Below, piece after piece: positions 1 through 11,719 of a stretch of DNA of 64,000 nt; position 1 is the stretch's first letter, and each line of letters starts with the position of its first letter. Below the pieces are notes generated by a model. The model saw only the letters and a program-made list of their open reading frames with translations, had not been told where the DNA came from and did no database searches. The translations under genes were made by a program, and so were the position numbers. The stretch is from Hypomesus transpacificus (lineage: Eukaryota > Chordata > Actinopteri > Osmeriformes > Osmeridae), in assembly GCF_021917145.1 (NCBI RefSeq), contig NC_061061.1:736070-800069 (forward strand). The letters are read 5' to 3'.

Positions 1-153
1 AAGTGCATCACAGTGCAAAATGTGTTTAGTGAATGAGAATGTGTTTAGAGTTTTGCCAAAAGAGTGTCTGATTTGACAAATTGGTTTAGGTCACTGAACA
101 TTTGATTCAGAGAATGGGATTTAGTGTTTTAGCAATCGTGAAAAACTGTAACT
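1..153 (-). mobile_element. Terminal fragment of a Tc1/mariner-like DNA transposon, cut by the window edge
   Basis: This stretch is close to the reverse complement of the left end of the element at 21319-22081. Both share the terminal motif seen here as GTGTTTTAGCAA (124-135) and the same following bases, including the match to 'TCTGAATCAAATGTT'. Only the end lies inside the window. No transposase sequence is visible in this copy, so it could be a full element running off the left edge or a solo end. Confidence 0.7.
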
Positions 154-422
154 GCGTGAGATGCAGGTAAGGTGAACTGTAGAAGCCTGTAAAGGAGGGT
201 TGTGGGGTAGAGGGACCAGGGCTGGGTAGAGGGGCCAGGGCTGGGTAGAGGGTCTTCCAGAACAAACCCCCAGCTCACTTCCAGTCTGATTCCGCTCTCA
301 GAATGTTCAACCACACAGTCAGCCTGGGTGGGACTGTGATTTGACTCCTACATATTATTTTTCTTACAAGAACATATTGAGAAGGGGGGAAAGAAAGAGT
401 TTCAATTGCCCTAACTGTTTCT

Positions 423-520
423 GATAGATAGGTATAGCTCAGTGGTAAAGCATTTGACTGTTGCAGCCTCAAATCCCTCCCTGTCCGCCCCTACGGATAA
501 AAGCGCCCGCCAGACGAATA
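423..520 (+). mobile_element. Degenerate tRNA-derived SINE
   Basis: The sequence TATAGCTCAGTGGTAAAGCA resembles a Pol III A box, and it is followed by a weak B-box-like 'CCTCAAATCCC' and then 'GGATAAAAGCGCCCGCC', like the 'GGATAAAAGCGTCTGC' tail of the SINEs at 32630 and 35156. It is too degenerate to be a tRNA gene. Confidence 0.4.
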
Positions 521-881
521 CAATACTACGATGTCGGACATGATCTGGCGTGGAGGACACCTGGGAGTCCAAACTCTGCGTTCTCACGAAGATCAGGATG
601 AGAACGTGGAGCCCAGACGCTATCATTCCTCTCGGAGCCCTGGACTCCTGGCACCAGACCTGAGAGAGGCCTTGGCAGGCTGGCTTTGATCGGCGCCCCG
701 CCGCGCCGGCAGGAGAGTTGGGCTGGCCTGATGGCCGTGCCGGCAGATAGCCGCGGCCGTCTGAGGGGCTGAGCTCAGGCCCATGGGTGTCCTGGTGGGT
801 GACACGCACCAGGTGGAGAAAGAGACCCTCTGTTGTCGTTATCGAGGAGGAAAGGGCAGCAGATAACAACTGGATATGAGG
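521..881. other. No gene seen; moderately GC-rich unique sequence
   Basis: I see no splice-bounded coding pattern here. A 152-codon minus-strand open frame crosses it but matches no family I recognise and has biased composition. Confidence 0.4.
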
Positions 882-883
<2 letters not shown>

Positions 884-950
<67 letters not shown>

Positions 951-1135
951 GGATAGATAGAGGTTAGATAGAGGGGAAAGTGATGGATAGAGAGACAGAG
1001 GAGATATAGGGAGATAGAGAGGGAGATAGAGGGGTAGATAGAGGAGATAGAGGGGGAGATAGAGAAGGAGAGAGAAGGAGAGAGGTGGGAGAGGGAGGGA
1101 GAGATAGTGGGGGAGAGAGAGGGAGAGAGAGGGAG
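884..1135. repeat. (GA)n microsatellite and GAGATAGA-type purine tract
   Basis: A run of AG dinucleotides (about 884-938) passes into interrupted purine repeats built from GAGATAGA and GGGAGAGA up to about 1135. It is simple-sequence DNA. Confidence 0.9.
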
Positions 1136-2404
1136 ACGGTATTGCTCACCTCAGGAAGGAACTCTGTTTCTTTTGAAGTGAGGGATGTTGGCAGGGAGGC
1201 ATGTGGCACCAGGCCCTCTCCAGACTCACTGTGCACGCCGTTATTTTTAGCTTTCTCTCCAGTTTTATATCATGACCACGATCCAGTTCCTGACACTCGG
1301 AGTGGAGTCCAAGTCGGAGCCGCGTTTGCACGAACACCCCACACCGCTGAGATCACGAGGTGCTGCAGACCAGATGCAGAGATGTGCTGGGCGCTGAGAG
1401 AGGCCTGAACTCCATGACAGCTCTTCCTGGAGTCAGGGGAGCGTGGAGGGAGCCTGTTTGTTTTGGACGGGCTATAAACAGAGGCTCAGCTGCCAGCTAC
1501 ACTGAGCAAGTGCTCTGGCGGAAGATTGCGCGTTCGGGAATGTTTTTTGCTCTTTGCTACAGATTAGCGATTAGTTTCCGAGAAACTCGAGCTGCACTTT
1601 TTTCTTATCAGAAAGGTGATTATTTTATTGGTACCTTAATCACCACAGGGATGGCAGGCGTGCTAATCATTTGAGATACCGGGCTGCGAAGAAATTCAAT
1701 AAAAAAGTTGAACAAACGGATGTTGTTGAATGAAGAAGCAGACGGGCTAACTGTCATCCTGATGAAAGCAGGGGAGCTGTTTACATCCCGTATCCACGGA
1801 AACCCCCAGACACCCGGAGTTTTTCTTTGTTAGTGAAGTCGTGCATAGCAGTCTGATTTAGTGTTCCTTGATACGGTTCCATCAAAAACCCCTTGAAAGT
1901 TTAGTCATTTAGATTTGTTGGGCTTATTCCTCTCATAATCACTCCCACATGTTCCACTGGAGATACCTATCTGATCAAATCTAACACAAAACTAAAGTGG
2001 AAAAATCGTTTTCAACCGAACTAATAAATGTCTTTTCGGTGTAGGAAATGACTTTTAAAGCCCCCATTCTGGCTATGAACCTAGTTTGATGGTCTGGATG
2101 TTCACACTCTTGGTGTCAACACCAGGGTTGTCAAGGCAGGGAAATGTTCCTCGTTGTTGCATCAGCGGCGACAGTTTGAATGTTTCAGCCCAGAGCAGCT
2201 AGTGTTCCACTGCTAGGAGGAGAGAGAAGCCGTTTGATTTACGCAGCACGGACAGACAGGCCTATGCATGGGTTTCCACTAAATAGGAAAGGCCCACTTG
2301 TGATTTGTGGTTAAAGGGAGATCGATCAAGCCCATGAATTTTTTTTATGTTGCGGTTGATAACAATGATGTCACAGCTTCCAGCGATGAGGCCTACTAAA
2401 CTTC
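1136..2404. other. Unassigned intergenic sequence
   Basis: This is unique AT-balanced sequence with several short open frames and one AATAAA near 1698. None shows family similarity or a convincing exon. It could hold untranslated or intronic parts of a neighbouring gene; rspo1 lies on this side of GNL2 in human, but no rspo1 exon was recognised. Confidence 0.3.
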
Positions 2405-2606
2405 TCTAGTGCCCAGAAAACCAGTCGTTCATAAAACCAGTTGCCCAGAAAGCCAGTCACCCAGAAAACCAGTCGCCCAGAAAACCAGTCGCCCAGAAAA
2501 CCTGTCGCCCAGAAAGCCTGTCACCTAGAAAACCAGTCGCGTAGAAAACCTGTCGCCCAGAAAGCCAGTCACCCAGAAAACCAGTCACCCAGAAAACCCA
2601 TCACAT
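2405..2606. repeat. 16-bp minisatellite, about 12 copies
   Basis: Tandem units read approximately AGTCGCCCAGAAAACC with single-base variants such as CACCC, CGTAG and AAAGCC. The 16-bp period is not a multiple of three, so the 62-codon open frame across it is accidental. Confidence 0.85.
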
Positions 2607-2937
2607 TTTATGCACAAGCTGCAAAATAAAAAGTTTGCACACCACAACACTGCAGCAACAAAAGTGACGGTGAAATGCCAGGCCGTAGCCAGGGAGACCA
2701 GACTAGGGGGGCAAATGTTCCGAGGGGTCTGGTGCCCCCCCCCCCCCCCCCTTTGCATTTCAAAAATAATTTATTGACATTCTGAAATATTAAGAAAATC
2801 ACTAACATATGGGATAAACTTTAAAAAAATATGTTATTTATTCATAGTACTTTTCTGATAATGGACACTTAAAAGGACAGACATACTTGCATTGTTATAG
2901 AAAGACAAGTCCAGATATTGTGGCCAAGGTTTCTTAC

Positions 2938-3174
2938 TCTTGTCCTCTCTCCTCCTCTCCTCTGGTTCTATCTCCTCCTCTCTTACCCTCTCCTCCTCCC
3001 CTCTCTTCCCCTCTCTCCTCCTTTCCTCCCCTCTCTCCTCCTCTCCTTCCCTCTCTCCTCCCCTCTCCTCCCCTCTCTCCTCCTCTCCTTCCCTCTCTCC
3101 TCTCTCCTCCCCTCTCTTCCCCTCTCTCCCTCCTCTCCTCCCCTCTCTCCTCTCCTCCCCTCCTCTCCAAGACT
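2938..3174. repeat. Polypyrimidine (CCTCTCTCCT)n tract
   Basis: About 240 bp is nearly pure C/T on the plus strand, built from irregular CCTCTCTCCTCC units. The overlapping Ser/Pro/Leu-rich open frames in all plus frames are compositional artefacts. Confidence 0.9.
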
Positions 3175-3319
3175 AGAGAGCTAGAGCTAACGTTGAGACA
3201 AACATGAAGCATATTATTGTAAGACGATAACCTTACATTCTAGTTTTCAACTTTTTAACACATTTGAAAGTAATGCAAGCAACAGAGAGACAGTGTTTGA
3301 CATTGATAGTCCTCAGAGC

Positions 3320-3436
3320 TGTAGAGCTGTTCTTGTGCCTACCCACAGCAGTCGATCAACGGCTTTTCGCACTTTGAGCTGCAATTCTTGTATGAAAAGT
3401 GCTATATAAATAAAGTCTTACTTACTTACTTACTTC
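3320..3436 (+). mobile_element. Probable LINE/SINE 3' tail
   Basis: The segment ends in 'GTGCTATATAAATAAAGTC' followed by (TTAC)n, which resembles the 3' terminus of L2/CR1-type teleost retroelements. No reverse transcriptase sequence is present, so this would be a 5'-truncated insertion. Confidence 0.45.
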
Positions 3437-3711
3437 TACTGGAGAAACCACTTTTCTTTTTTATTATTTTGGACAGCAGTGCGGAACAAATTTGATAACG
3501 TAATTTCATTAAATTTTGTATTTAATTTAATAAACTATGGCATCTTTAACATCGACCATCCAAACGCTAACAGGGGTCCCTGTGTGTCATGCCTCCACAC
3601 GCTCCCCCTCTGACCCCTCCAGGTTGCAGGTTCAGATCCCCCTGTTCTACATGTCCCTGTTCTGCTAATGAAAACACAACCGCATGGAACTGGGACGGAG
3701 CGCCAGAGACC

Positions 3712-3795
3712 CTGCCTGACCTGTGACCCCTGCTTGACCTATGACCCCTGCTTGACCTGTGACCCCTGCTTGACCTGTGACCCCTGCTTGCCCCC
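3712..3795. repeat. 18-bp minisatellite, about 4 copies
   Basis: Tandem units read approximately GACCTGTGACCCCTGCTT. Confidence 0.85.
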
Positions 3796-3865
3796 CTTCA
3801 CACACCCAGACCGCCCGTGCACCATGCCACCAGCGCCAGCCCATCCCTGCTGCTCTCGTCCAGTC

Positions 3866-4055
3866 TGAAAGCAGACGGCCTCCGCAGCAGCGCCTTAACT
3901 CCGCCCACCAGTCTACGAGGCCTCGGCAGCAGCGCCTTAACTCCGCCCACCAGTCTACGAGGCCTCCGCAGCAGCGCCTTAACTCCGCCCACCAGTCTAC
4001 GAGGCCTCGGCAGCAGCGCCTTAACTCCGCCCACCAGTCTACGAGGCCTCGGCAG
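3866..4055. repeat. 42-bp minisatellite, about 4.5 copies
   Basis: Four nearly identical copies of a 42-bp unit contain CCTTAACTCCGCCCACCAG and end in CTACGAGGCCTC. The only regular variation is CTCCGCAGC versus CTCGGCAGC. The 42-bp length keeps several frames open on both strands, which explains the long shadow ORFs here. Confidence 0.9.
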
Positions 4056-5205
4056 TGATAACCATCAGATAGGGGTTCATGGAAGACCTTATTGAACACA
4101 GACTACCTTGCTGGGGCTGCTGGGAAGAGGCCTGGCTTCCTCCTCCTCATGGGAGGCCAGTCACGCAGCGAGGGCTGCACACTGACACGCAGGGAACTAC
4201 ACTACCAGGAGACGGACAGACTAAATACCTCGGGAGAATGATGTCTGGATCTTTCTGTCTGTCTCTGGGCCTCTGTGGAGACCGAAATTAAATAAACATG
4301 TTCTCCATCCCTCCTTTCTTTTAATTTCCTCTTTTCCTCCCTTTCCTCCGTACCTCAAATTCCACTTTTCCTCTCTTCCTCCCTTCCTCCTTTCTTTTGT
4401 CCCTCTCTCCGACACTGCACAGTGAGGGTACCTAAGAGGAGGAGCAGAGGTAGGAGAGGGGGTCGAAGGGGGAGAAGGAGGAGAGGGGGGACAGGGAGGA
4501 GAAGGAGGAAAGTTCTGGGTCTGCTTCTACAACTTATCTGGCACACAAGAGCTCCAAGGATCCAGGTCTGCAAGCTTTTATTGATAGTTCAATAATAAAT
4601 CTAATATGCACGGAATCCTTTATTTTAATAGAAGATTGCTGTCTTAATCTGTCATTTATTGCGGTAATCTAATTCAGTCTGCCTCAGCTTACCCTGTTTG
4701 CTTGAGAGCGTCGTGACCTCACGGTCTCCTCCAGACAGCTTTAGACAACGTGAGCTCACGTCTTAAACGCATCCCTCTCAACAACGCCGCTAGTGCACTG
4801 GGGCTGTTGAGTGAGTGTGGCTGGAGGGTGACCCATTAAACATCTCGACCTACTACAAAGCTTTATCACGGTTTTGCAGTTACTTTGCGTTTCACTCACA
4901 AATTCCCGGTAAAGTTATGTGTTTTCTGATAGTTTTATTCATCATGTTGACTGGTAGATTTGTAATAGTATTACTGTTGCTCTGTTAACAAAATGATGAT
5001 GACGGGAACATTTAGAGCCATGATGCATGATGTTCGTAATAAACGCAAATTATACTCAATTGCATTCCCGCTCTTAATCTCGACGTCGCTCGGGGAAAGG
5101 AAAGTGAGGATGACGTCTGCAGGCTTGACATTGCTCGCGTTGGCTCTCAGATCGGCTCCTGGTCTCGCTCTGCTCTCAGTGTGCGATGATAAAGAGACAG
5201 CGCAG
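4056..5205. other. Unassigned intergenic sequence with a C/T-rich patch
   Basis: No coding exon recognised. 4300-4410 is pyrimidine-rich and 4430-4520 is GA/G-rich. Candidate poly(A) hexamers (AATAAA near 4290 and 4591) have no associated gene. Confidence 0.3.
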
Positions 5206-5231
5206 CCCCCCCCCCCCCCCCCCCCCCCCCC
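5206..5231. repeat. Homopolymer C26
   Basis: An uninterrupted run of 26 cytosines creates the polyproline stretch of an otherwise unconvincing 126-codon frame at 4993-5373. Confidence 0.95.
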
Positions 5232-5433
5232 TGCCGCCCCCCCAAATATGATATCTTCACTTTCTCCGTTTCGCCCAAACAAGGATCCAACCCGTTTGAA
5301 ACATAAATCTATCAGTTCTGAGGACGACATGCTCTGGGAGTCTTATGATCTAAGAACATTTTGGTCTATTTAGCCTATCTATTTACAGTTTATGGATGAT
5401 GCAGTCAGGGTTCTTTTCCCGGACCATTCCCCC

Positions 5434-5537
5434 GCTGCTGCGAGGTGATGGGTGCCTGAAAGCAGCGCTAACTGCCAGAAACATGGCTGCTGCGAGGTGA
5501 TGGGTGCCTGAAACCAGCGCTAACTGCCAGAAATATG
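5434..5537. repeat. 52-bp tandem duplication
   Basis: Two copies with few differences start at GCTGCTGCGAGGTGATGGGT (5434 and 5486). Confidence 0.9.
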
Positions 5538-5984
5538 GTTGGTGCTACAGCCTGGCTTCCTGCCACACTTGTAAACCATACTAATACTGAATACTGCAGT
5601 ATTAATATACCTGTGTGTCCACAGGCCTTTGGTGATCAACTTAGAGAATAACAACAGCCTGGGATCTGGCATATTTGCTGTGGTAAGTGGAGCACCACTA
5701 AGAAAATAGTAGGCCTGAATTTCTTTGGTATTTGAGTGATATATCTTTACATCAATGGTAAATTGATTTTCAATGCCTCTAAACACGATTTCAATGGATA
5801 TTGGGTATCATTATTACGTTTGGCCAAGCTGCTTCGTATAGGCAACATGCAGTGCCTTTGATACAATGAGCCACGCATTCCACAAGATCTCTACAGGTTT
5901 AAGTGATTTAGGTCATATAGGATAAGAATGATTATCATACCATCAGGCCTCTCACACAAGAAGCGTCATCAGCCTTTTTTCCAA
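5538..5984. other. Unassigned intergenic sequence
   Basis: AT-rich unique sequence. I recognise no exon, repeat family or regulatory site in it. Confidence 0.3.
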
Positions 5985-6215
5985 GAACCCCTCCCTCCCT
6001 CCCTCCCTGTCTCCCTCCCTGTCTCCCTCCCTGTCTCCCTGTCTGTCTCCCTCCCTCCCTCCCTGTCTCCCTCCCTCCCTCCCTGTCTCCCTCCCTCCCT
6101 GTCTCCTTGTCTGTCTCCCTCCCTCCCTCCCTGTCTCCCTGTCTCCCTGTCTGTCTCTCCTTTCCTCTCTCGCTCTCTGTCTCCCCCTTCCCCCTCTCCC
6201 CCCCTCTCTCCCTAG
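5985..6215. repeat. (CCCT)n / (GTCTCCCT)n low-complexity tract
   Basis: CCCT tetranucleotides alternate with GTCTCCCT over about 230 bp. Several Ser/Pro/Leu frames on both strands are artefacts of it. Confidence 0.9.
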
Positions 6216-6639
6216 TCCACCCTCTCTACATACACACGCATATAGTACATACACACGAAAGTGTTATAGGCCTTCCATATACAATTGTGTTGCACCCTCT
6301 CCTGGTTAATACATCCACGTGCAGCTGGTTCTGGAGAGAAGTTATCCCAGCGACATGAAGAGCACGGACATTGCATTGCTTTAGACCAGCCTTTGGAAAA
6401 TCGTATTTCCTTAAAAGGGAAACTTATATTGCGTTACGTAAGATATTTATAAAGAATGATAAATGATGTAGGCCTATTTGGAATACAATTCCCATAATTG
6501 ATTTAACATAATTTGTTACAGGTAGGCTACAGCGATTAGGTTTACTACATAGAAGACTAAGTGATTGCATAAATATCGATAGCAAATGCTTTTTAAACCT
6601 CCATTAAAAAAAGATAATAATAAATATCTAAATTTGTCG

Positions 6640-6787
6640 CTGCTTGGTGACGATCTTCCGGTTGTCTCGCAGGGTTGGCAACACGTGGATGGAGGGCCGA
6701 GAAGACGTTTGACTTGACATATTGAGAGTTTAACGCTTATTTCTGCCTTTTTTATTTGCCTTGGAGTCTATCAGCTAAAAACTCACC
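6640..6787 (+). promoter_or_regulatory. gnl2: gnl2 proximal promoter and 5' UTR with ETS site and CACGTG E-box
   Basis: Just upstream of the gnl2 start codon are CTTCCGGTT (6655-6663), a good ETS/GABP core, and CACGTG (6682-6687), the canonical MYC/USF E-box. There is no obvious TATA box. This fits a housekeeping ribosome-biogenesis gene. Site use is inferred from sequence only. Confidence 0.5.
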
Positions 6788-9700
6788 ATGGTGAAGCCAG
6801 GGTTCAAGGGGAGAAGCACGATAAATCCCTCGTCGGCCAGCAGCAACCCTGGTGAGATACACAACATGCGCCACGTCTGGCTCAACCAGTCTGTTTACAG
6901 ACTGAGTTAGCAAGCTAGAGCTAGCTTGCTACTTTACTGTCCAGAATTTCATGTTAAACCCTTCATTGTCCAAATTGAAAAAGTGCATGAACGGATATGC
7001 GATCTAACGGTGCTGTGCTGAAGTGATAACTAACTGACTCCAACTGTACTGCCAATTTGATAATCTGTCAAAGACAAGCATAGCCTACATCTTATTTCCT
7101 AATCGGACGTGGATCTGAGATCGAATTGTCTAGCCTGCAATTAAGGGTTAAAAATGTAATGCAGTAACACTTAGTGTTGTAACACAATGGTCTTGGTCGC
7201 TTGGCGTGGAGTGTGAGATTGATTAAACGGTATTATTAGTCAATGCCCCAGCCCTCCCCAGCGCGGAAATATTGGAGTGTGTTCCAAAACAACAACAAAC
7301 TTGGGGCTAAGCGAACTCGAAACAACTAACTGGTTGTGCTAATAACGAAAAGTCTTGGCACAATGCTGTACTATGTCGCCCCCCACAATCCCCCCATATC
7401 CTAAACAAATCATAACAAGGCAAACAAGCTCACTGAGCTTGGCCGCCGGAGGGGGAGACGCTAGCAGGCCAGCTAAGACTTCTCCTGTCCAGCCTCTCGC
7501 CCCAGACCCGGTACCACCGTATTCATCATAATGTGTTCAAGTAGCCAAAGCTACTTACAATTGTTTTTTGAACCTGTGGCCTCTTGATCTGCTGTTAAAT
7601 GCTCATACCACCGAGCTGTCCCATCTGAGCTATACCCAGGTTAAAGGGCTAGTTCACACCACAAAAAAAAAAGTAGTTTCCCACTTAGCTGATAGTGCTG
7701 TTCATCCATCTAGATAGTTTTGGTTTGAGTATCAATGTTTTTGAGCTATTGTCTGTAGGGATGTTTGCCTTCTCGGTAATACAATGGAACTAGGAGGCAC
7801 TCTGCCTGTGGGTTTTTAAGTCCCTAATGCACAGTGCCCGTGATGCAGCCTGTGCTAAAGATGACCTTTAGAGAGAGCTGCAGTGCCCCTACCCAGCAGT
7901 GTATCCTGAGTGTGATGTCTGTCCCTTCTCCCCCAGACCGGCCCAAGGGTGCTGCTGGAAGCCACATGAGGGACCGTGCCACCGTCAAGCGTCTCAACAT
8001 GTACCGGCAGAAACAACGATGGTAAGGGTGTGTTCACGGCAACGCGCCACGGCAACGCGCCACGGCACTCTGAAACATATCTGATCATAGCAGTGACCTA
8101 CGTTTCATGGGTGGGATGTACGCAACTTTGAAACTTCAGAACTGTACCCCCACTTTTGTATTAAGACCATTTTCTTTAAAGGCCTCCTTAGTTATTGATC
8201 AAAGCTGTCCCCCCCACATCTGAAAACAATCCTACGTCCCTCCCTGCACCATAGTCTATTGAAGCCCTGGATATGGACGAGCACACAAACATTTTTTGTA
8301 AAAATTTAATTTCCATGGTGCATCTGCCTGTGCGTAACCTTGGGCTGATGTCATTTCCTTAGCAACGACCGAGGCCAGGTCGTGAAGCGGCTTCAGTACC
8401 AGTCCACCGTCGCCCCGGGAACGGTGGCCAGAGTGGAGCCCAACATCAAGTGGTTTGGTGAGTCTGTGTTACTTCAGGCTACTGCCCATACAACATATTA
8501 GTGGGAAATCATCAATCAGAGATTTGTAATGTTATGTGATTGAGTCAGATGCAATGATTGTGTGGCGAGGTTCAGTGATTGTGTGGCGAGATTAGGTGGT
8601 TGTGAGGTTAAGTGGTTGTGTGGTGAGATTAGGTGGTTGTGAGGTTAAGTGGTTGTGTGGTGAGGTTAGGTGGTTGCGTGGTGACATTAGGTGATTGTGT
8701 GGCGAGGTTAGGTGATTGTGTGGCGAGGTTAGGTGGTTGTGTGGCGAGGTTAGGTGGTTGTGTGGCGAGGTTAGGTGGTTGTGTGGCGAGGTTCATCTCG
8801 CCCTTCTCACTCTCCCCAATCAAACCCTCACTCTCATCTCCCTCTCTCCCCCTTCACCTTTCCCAGCTAACACCCGGGTGATCAAGCAGTCATCCCTGCA
8901 GAGGTTCCAGGACGAGATGGGAGTGGTGAAGAAGGACCCGTATCGTGTGGTGATGAAGCAGAGCAAGCTGCCAATGTCCCTGCTGCACGACCGAGTCAAG
9001 GCCCATGTGAGTCCCACAGACACCTGGTGCAGCATTAAACCTTGTCCCCCCTCCTGGTCCTCCTTCCCTCACCCCCCCCCGGTCCTCCTTCCCAACCCCC
9101 CCTCCCTGGTCTCCCCTCCCTGGTCCTCTTCCCCTGTCCAGCCCTCAACCAAACTATCAAGCAGACTGTATCAGTGTTGTTTTGCAATAGATCTGCAGTC
9201 AGCCAGCCCAGGATGCCTCCATCTGTCTGCCCCCCCACGCGACCTCCCGACCCCAGACTCTTAATGGCTCAAAAGAAACAAAATAACAGGACTAACTCCA
9301 AACTACACTTTAGGCCAGTTCTTCATGTTCTCCTTCAGAGTGTTTTCACTCTGATTCCTTTTTTTATAACCTGTCTTCTAAATCGTTCCATATGTGTGTA
9401 AGAGCTTTTAGGAGGCTCTGAGCTGTTGATGAATGGCTGCTGTAGCAAGAGGCCCCAGTCTCTGCATCCGGAGGAGATGTACTAGTGCTGCTGCTCTCCT
9501 GTATATTTAGAAACGATCCGAGGAAGTTGAGGAACACACATCGGCACATGGTTTTGGCCAAAGACTAAAGATCCCTGAGCACCATTTATACACATGGTCA
9601 AAGCTATTCCACCGTTATTGCTTCTGACAAGATTTGGTTTGCGTTTCCCCTGCTTTGTGTTGCAACGTGGCTGCTTCTTAGTTGCAAAGTAATCGGAGCC

Positions 9701-11659
9701 TCCGATCACCTCTTGGCTTGGCTAGCCCTGCTGATTGGCCTTCCTAGCAGCATATTTGAGGTTGCTGATTGGCCTTCCTAGCTGCATATTTGAGGTTGCT
9801 GATAGGCCTTCCTAGCAGTACGTTTGAGGTAGATTGTGCATTGTTAGCGTTTCTCTGATTACTAATGGAAGCTCTGGATGGTGGAGGGCATCCAGAGCTC
9901 CCACCAGTAAGCAGAGAAAAGCTACAGAGAAGGCTTGTCTTTTAGCCTGCCAGCTCACTTGCCTTTTAGCTCCACCAGCCTGCTAGCCTGCTAGCTCCAC
10001 CAGCCTGCTAGCCTGCTAGCTCCACCAGCCTGTTAGCTCCACCAGCCTGCTAGCTCCACCAACCTGCTAGCTCCGCCAGCTTGCTAGCTCCACCAGCCTG
10101 CTAGCTCCACCAACCTGCTAGCTCCACCAGCCTGCTAGCTCCACCAGCCTGTTAGCTCCACCAGCCTGTTAGCTCCACCAACCTGCTAGCTCCACCAACC
10201 TGCTAGCTCCACCAACCTGCTAGCTCCACCAACCTGCTAGCTCCACCAGCCTGCTAGCTCCACCAGCCTGCTAGCTCCAACAACCTGCTAGCTCCACCAG
10301 CTTGCTAGCTCCACCAGCTTGCTAGCTCCACCAACCTGCTAGCTCCACCAGCTTGCTAGCTCCACCAGCCTGCTAGCTCCACCAACCTGCTAGCTCCACC
10401 AGCCTGTTAGCTCCACCAGCCTGCTAGCTCCACCAACCTGCTAGCTCCGCCAGCTTGCTAGCTCCACCAGCCTGCTAGCTCCACCAACCTGCTAGCTCCA
10501 CCAGCCTGCTAGCTCCACCAGCCTGTTAGCTCCACCAACCTGCTAGCTCCACCAGCTTGCTAGCTCCACCAGCCTGCTAGCTCCACCAGCCTGCTAGCTC
10601 CACCAGCCTGCTAGCTCCACCAGCCTGCTAGCTCCAACAACCTGCTAGCTCCACCAGCCTGCTAGCTCCACCAGCCTGCTAGCTCCACCAACCTGCTAGC
10701 TCCACCAACCTGCTAGCTCCACCAGCCTGTTAGCTCCACCAGCCTGCTAGCTCCACCAGCCTGCTAGCTCCACCAGCCTGCTAGCTCCACCAACCTGCTA
10801 GCTCCGCCAGCTTGCTAGCTCCGCCAGCTTGCTAGCTCCACCAGCCTGCTAGCTCCAACAACCTGCTAGCTCCACCAACCTGCTAGCTCCACCAGCCTGC
10901 TAGCTCAACCAGCCTGTTAGCTCCACCAACCTGCTAGCTCAACCAGCTTGCTAGCTCCACCAGCCTGCTAGCTCCACCAGCCTGCTAGCTCCACCAGCCT
11001 GCTAGCTCCACCAGCCTGCTAGCTCCAACAACCTGCTAGCTCCACCAGCCTGCTAGCTCCACCAGCCTGCTAGCTCCACCAACCTGCTAGCTCCACCAGC
11101 CTGCTAGCTCCACCAGCCTGCTAGCTCCACCAACCTGCTAGCTCCACCAACCTGCTAGCTCCACCAGCCTGTTAGCTCCACCAGCCTGCTAGCTCCACCA
11201 GCCTGCTAGCTCCACCAACCTGCTAGCTCCGCCAGCTTGCTAGCTCCGCCAGCTTGCTAGCTCCACCAGCCTGCTAGCTCCAACAACCTGCTAGCTCCAC
11301 CAACCTGCTAGCTCCACCAGCCTGCTAGCTCCACCAACCTGCTAGCTCAACCAACCTTCTAGCTCCACCAGCCTGCTAGCTCCACCAGCCTCCAGACAAC
11401 TCAACAGGCGTAACTAACTTCCTCCATACCTCCCTCTCCTCCCCGGCCAGAACGCCAAGGTGCACATCCTGGACACGGAGGGCTTCGGGACCACCTTTGG
11501 GCCCAAGGCCCAGCGGAAGAGGCCCAGCCTGCTGGTGGGGGATGTGAAGGACCTGGCAGAGAAGGCCCAGGCCTCGGCCCAGACCTACAGTTCCGAAAAC
11601 GACAGGGACCTGGTCATCGAGGACACAGGGGTCAGGTGAGCCACCAGAGAGACGCGCTC

Positions 11660-11719
<60 letters not shown>

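Noticed and set aside
4993..5373. 126-codon frame with a polyproline run
   Set aside because: The prolines come from a C26 homopolymer, and no signal, domain or splice context supports it.
1..6640. rspo1 exons, expected from human synteny
   Set aside because: No cysteine-rich furin-like or thrombospondin exon was found on either strand; the gene may lie further left or be absent.
5773..6640. Alternative upstream start for gnl2
   Set aside because: The start at 6788 matches the family N-terminus and follows promoter-like sequence; no upstream in-frame coding exon was seen.
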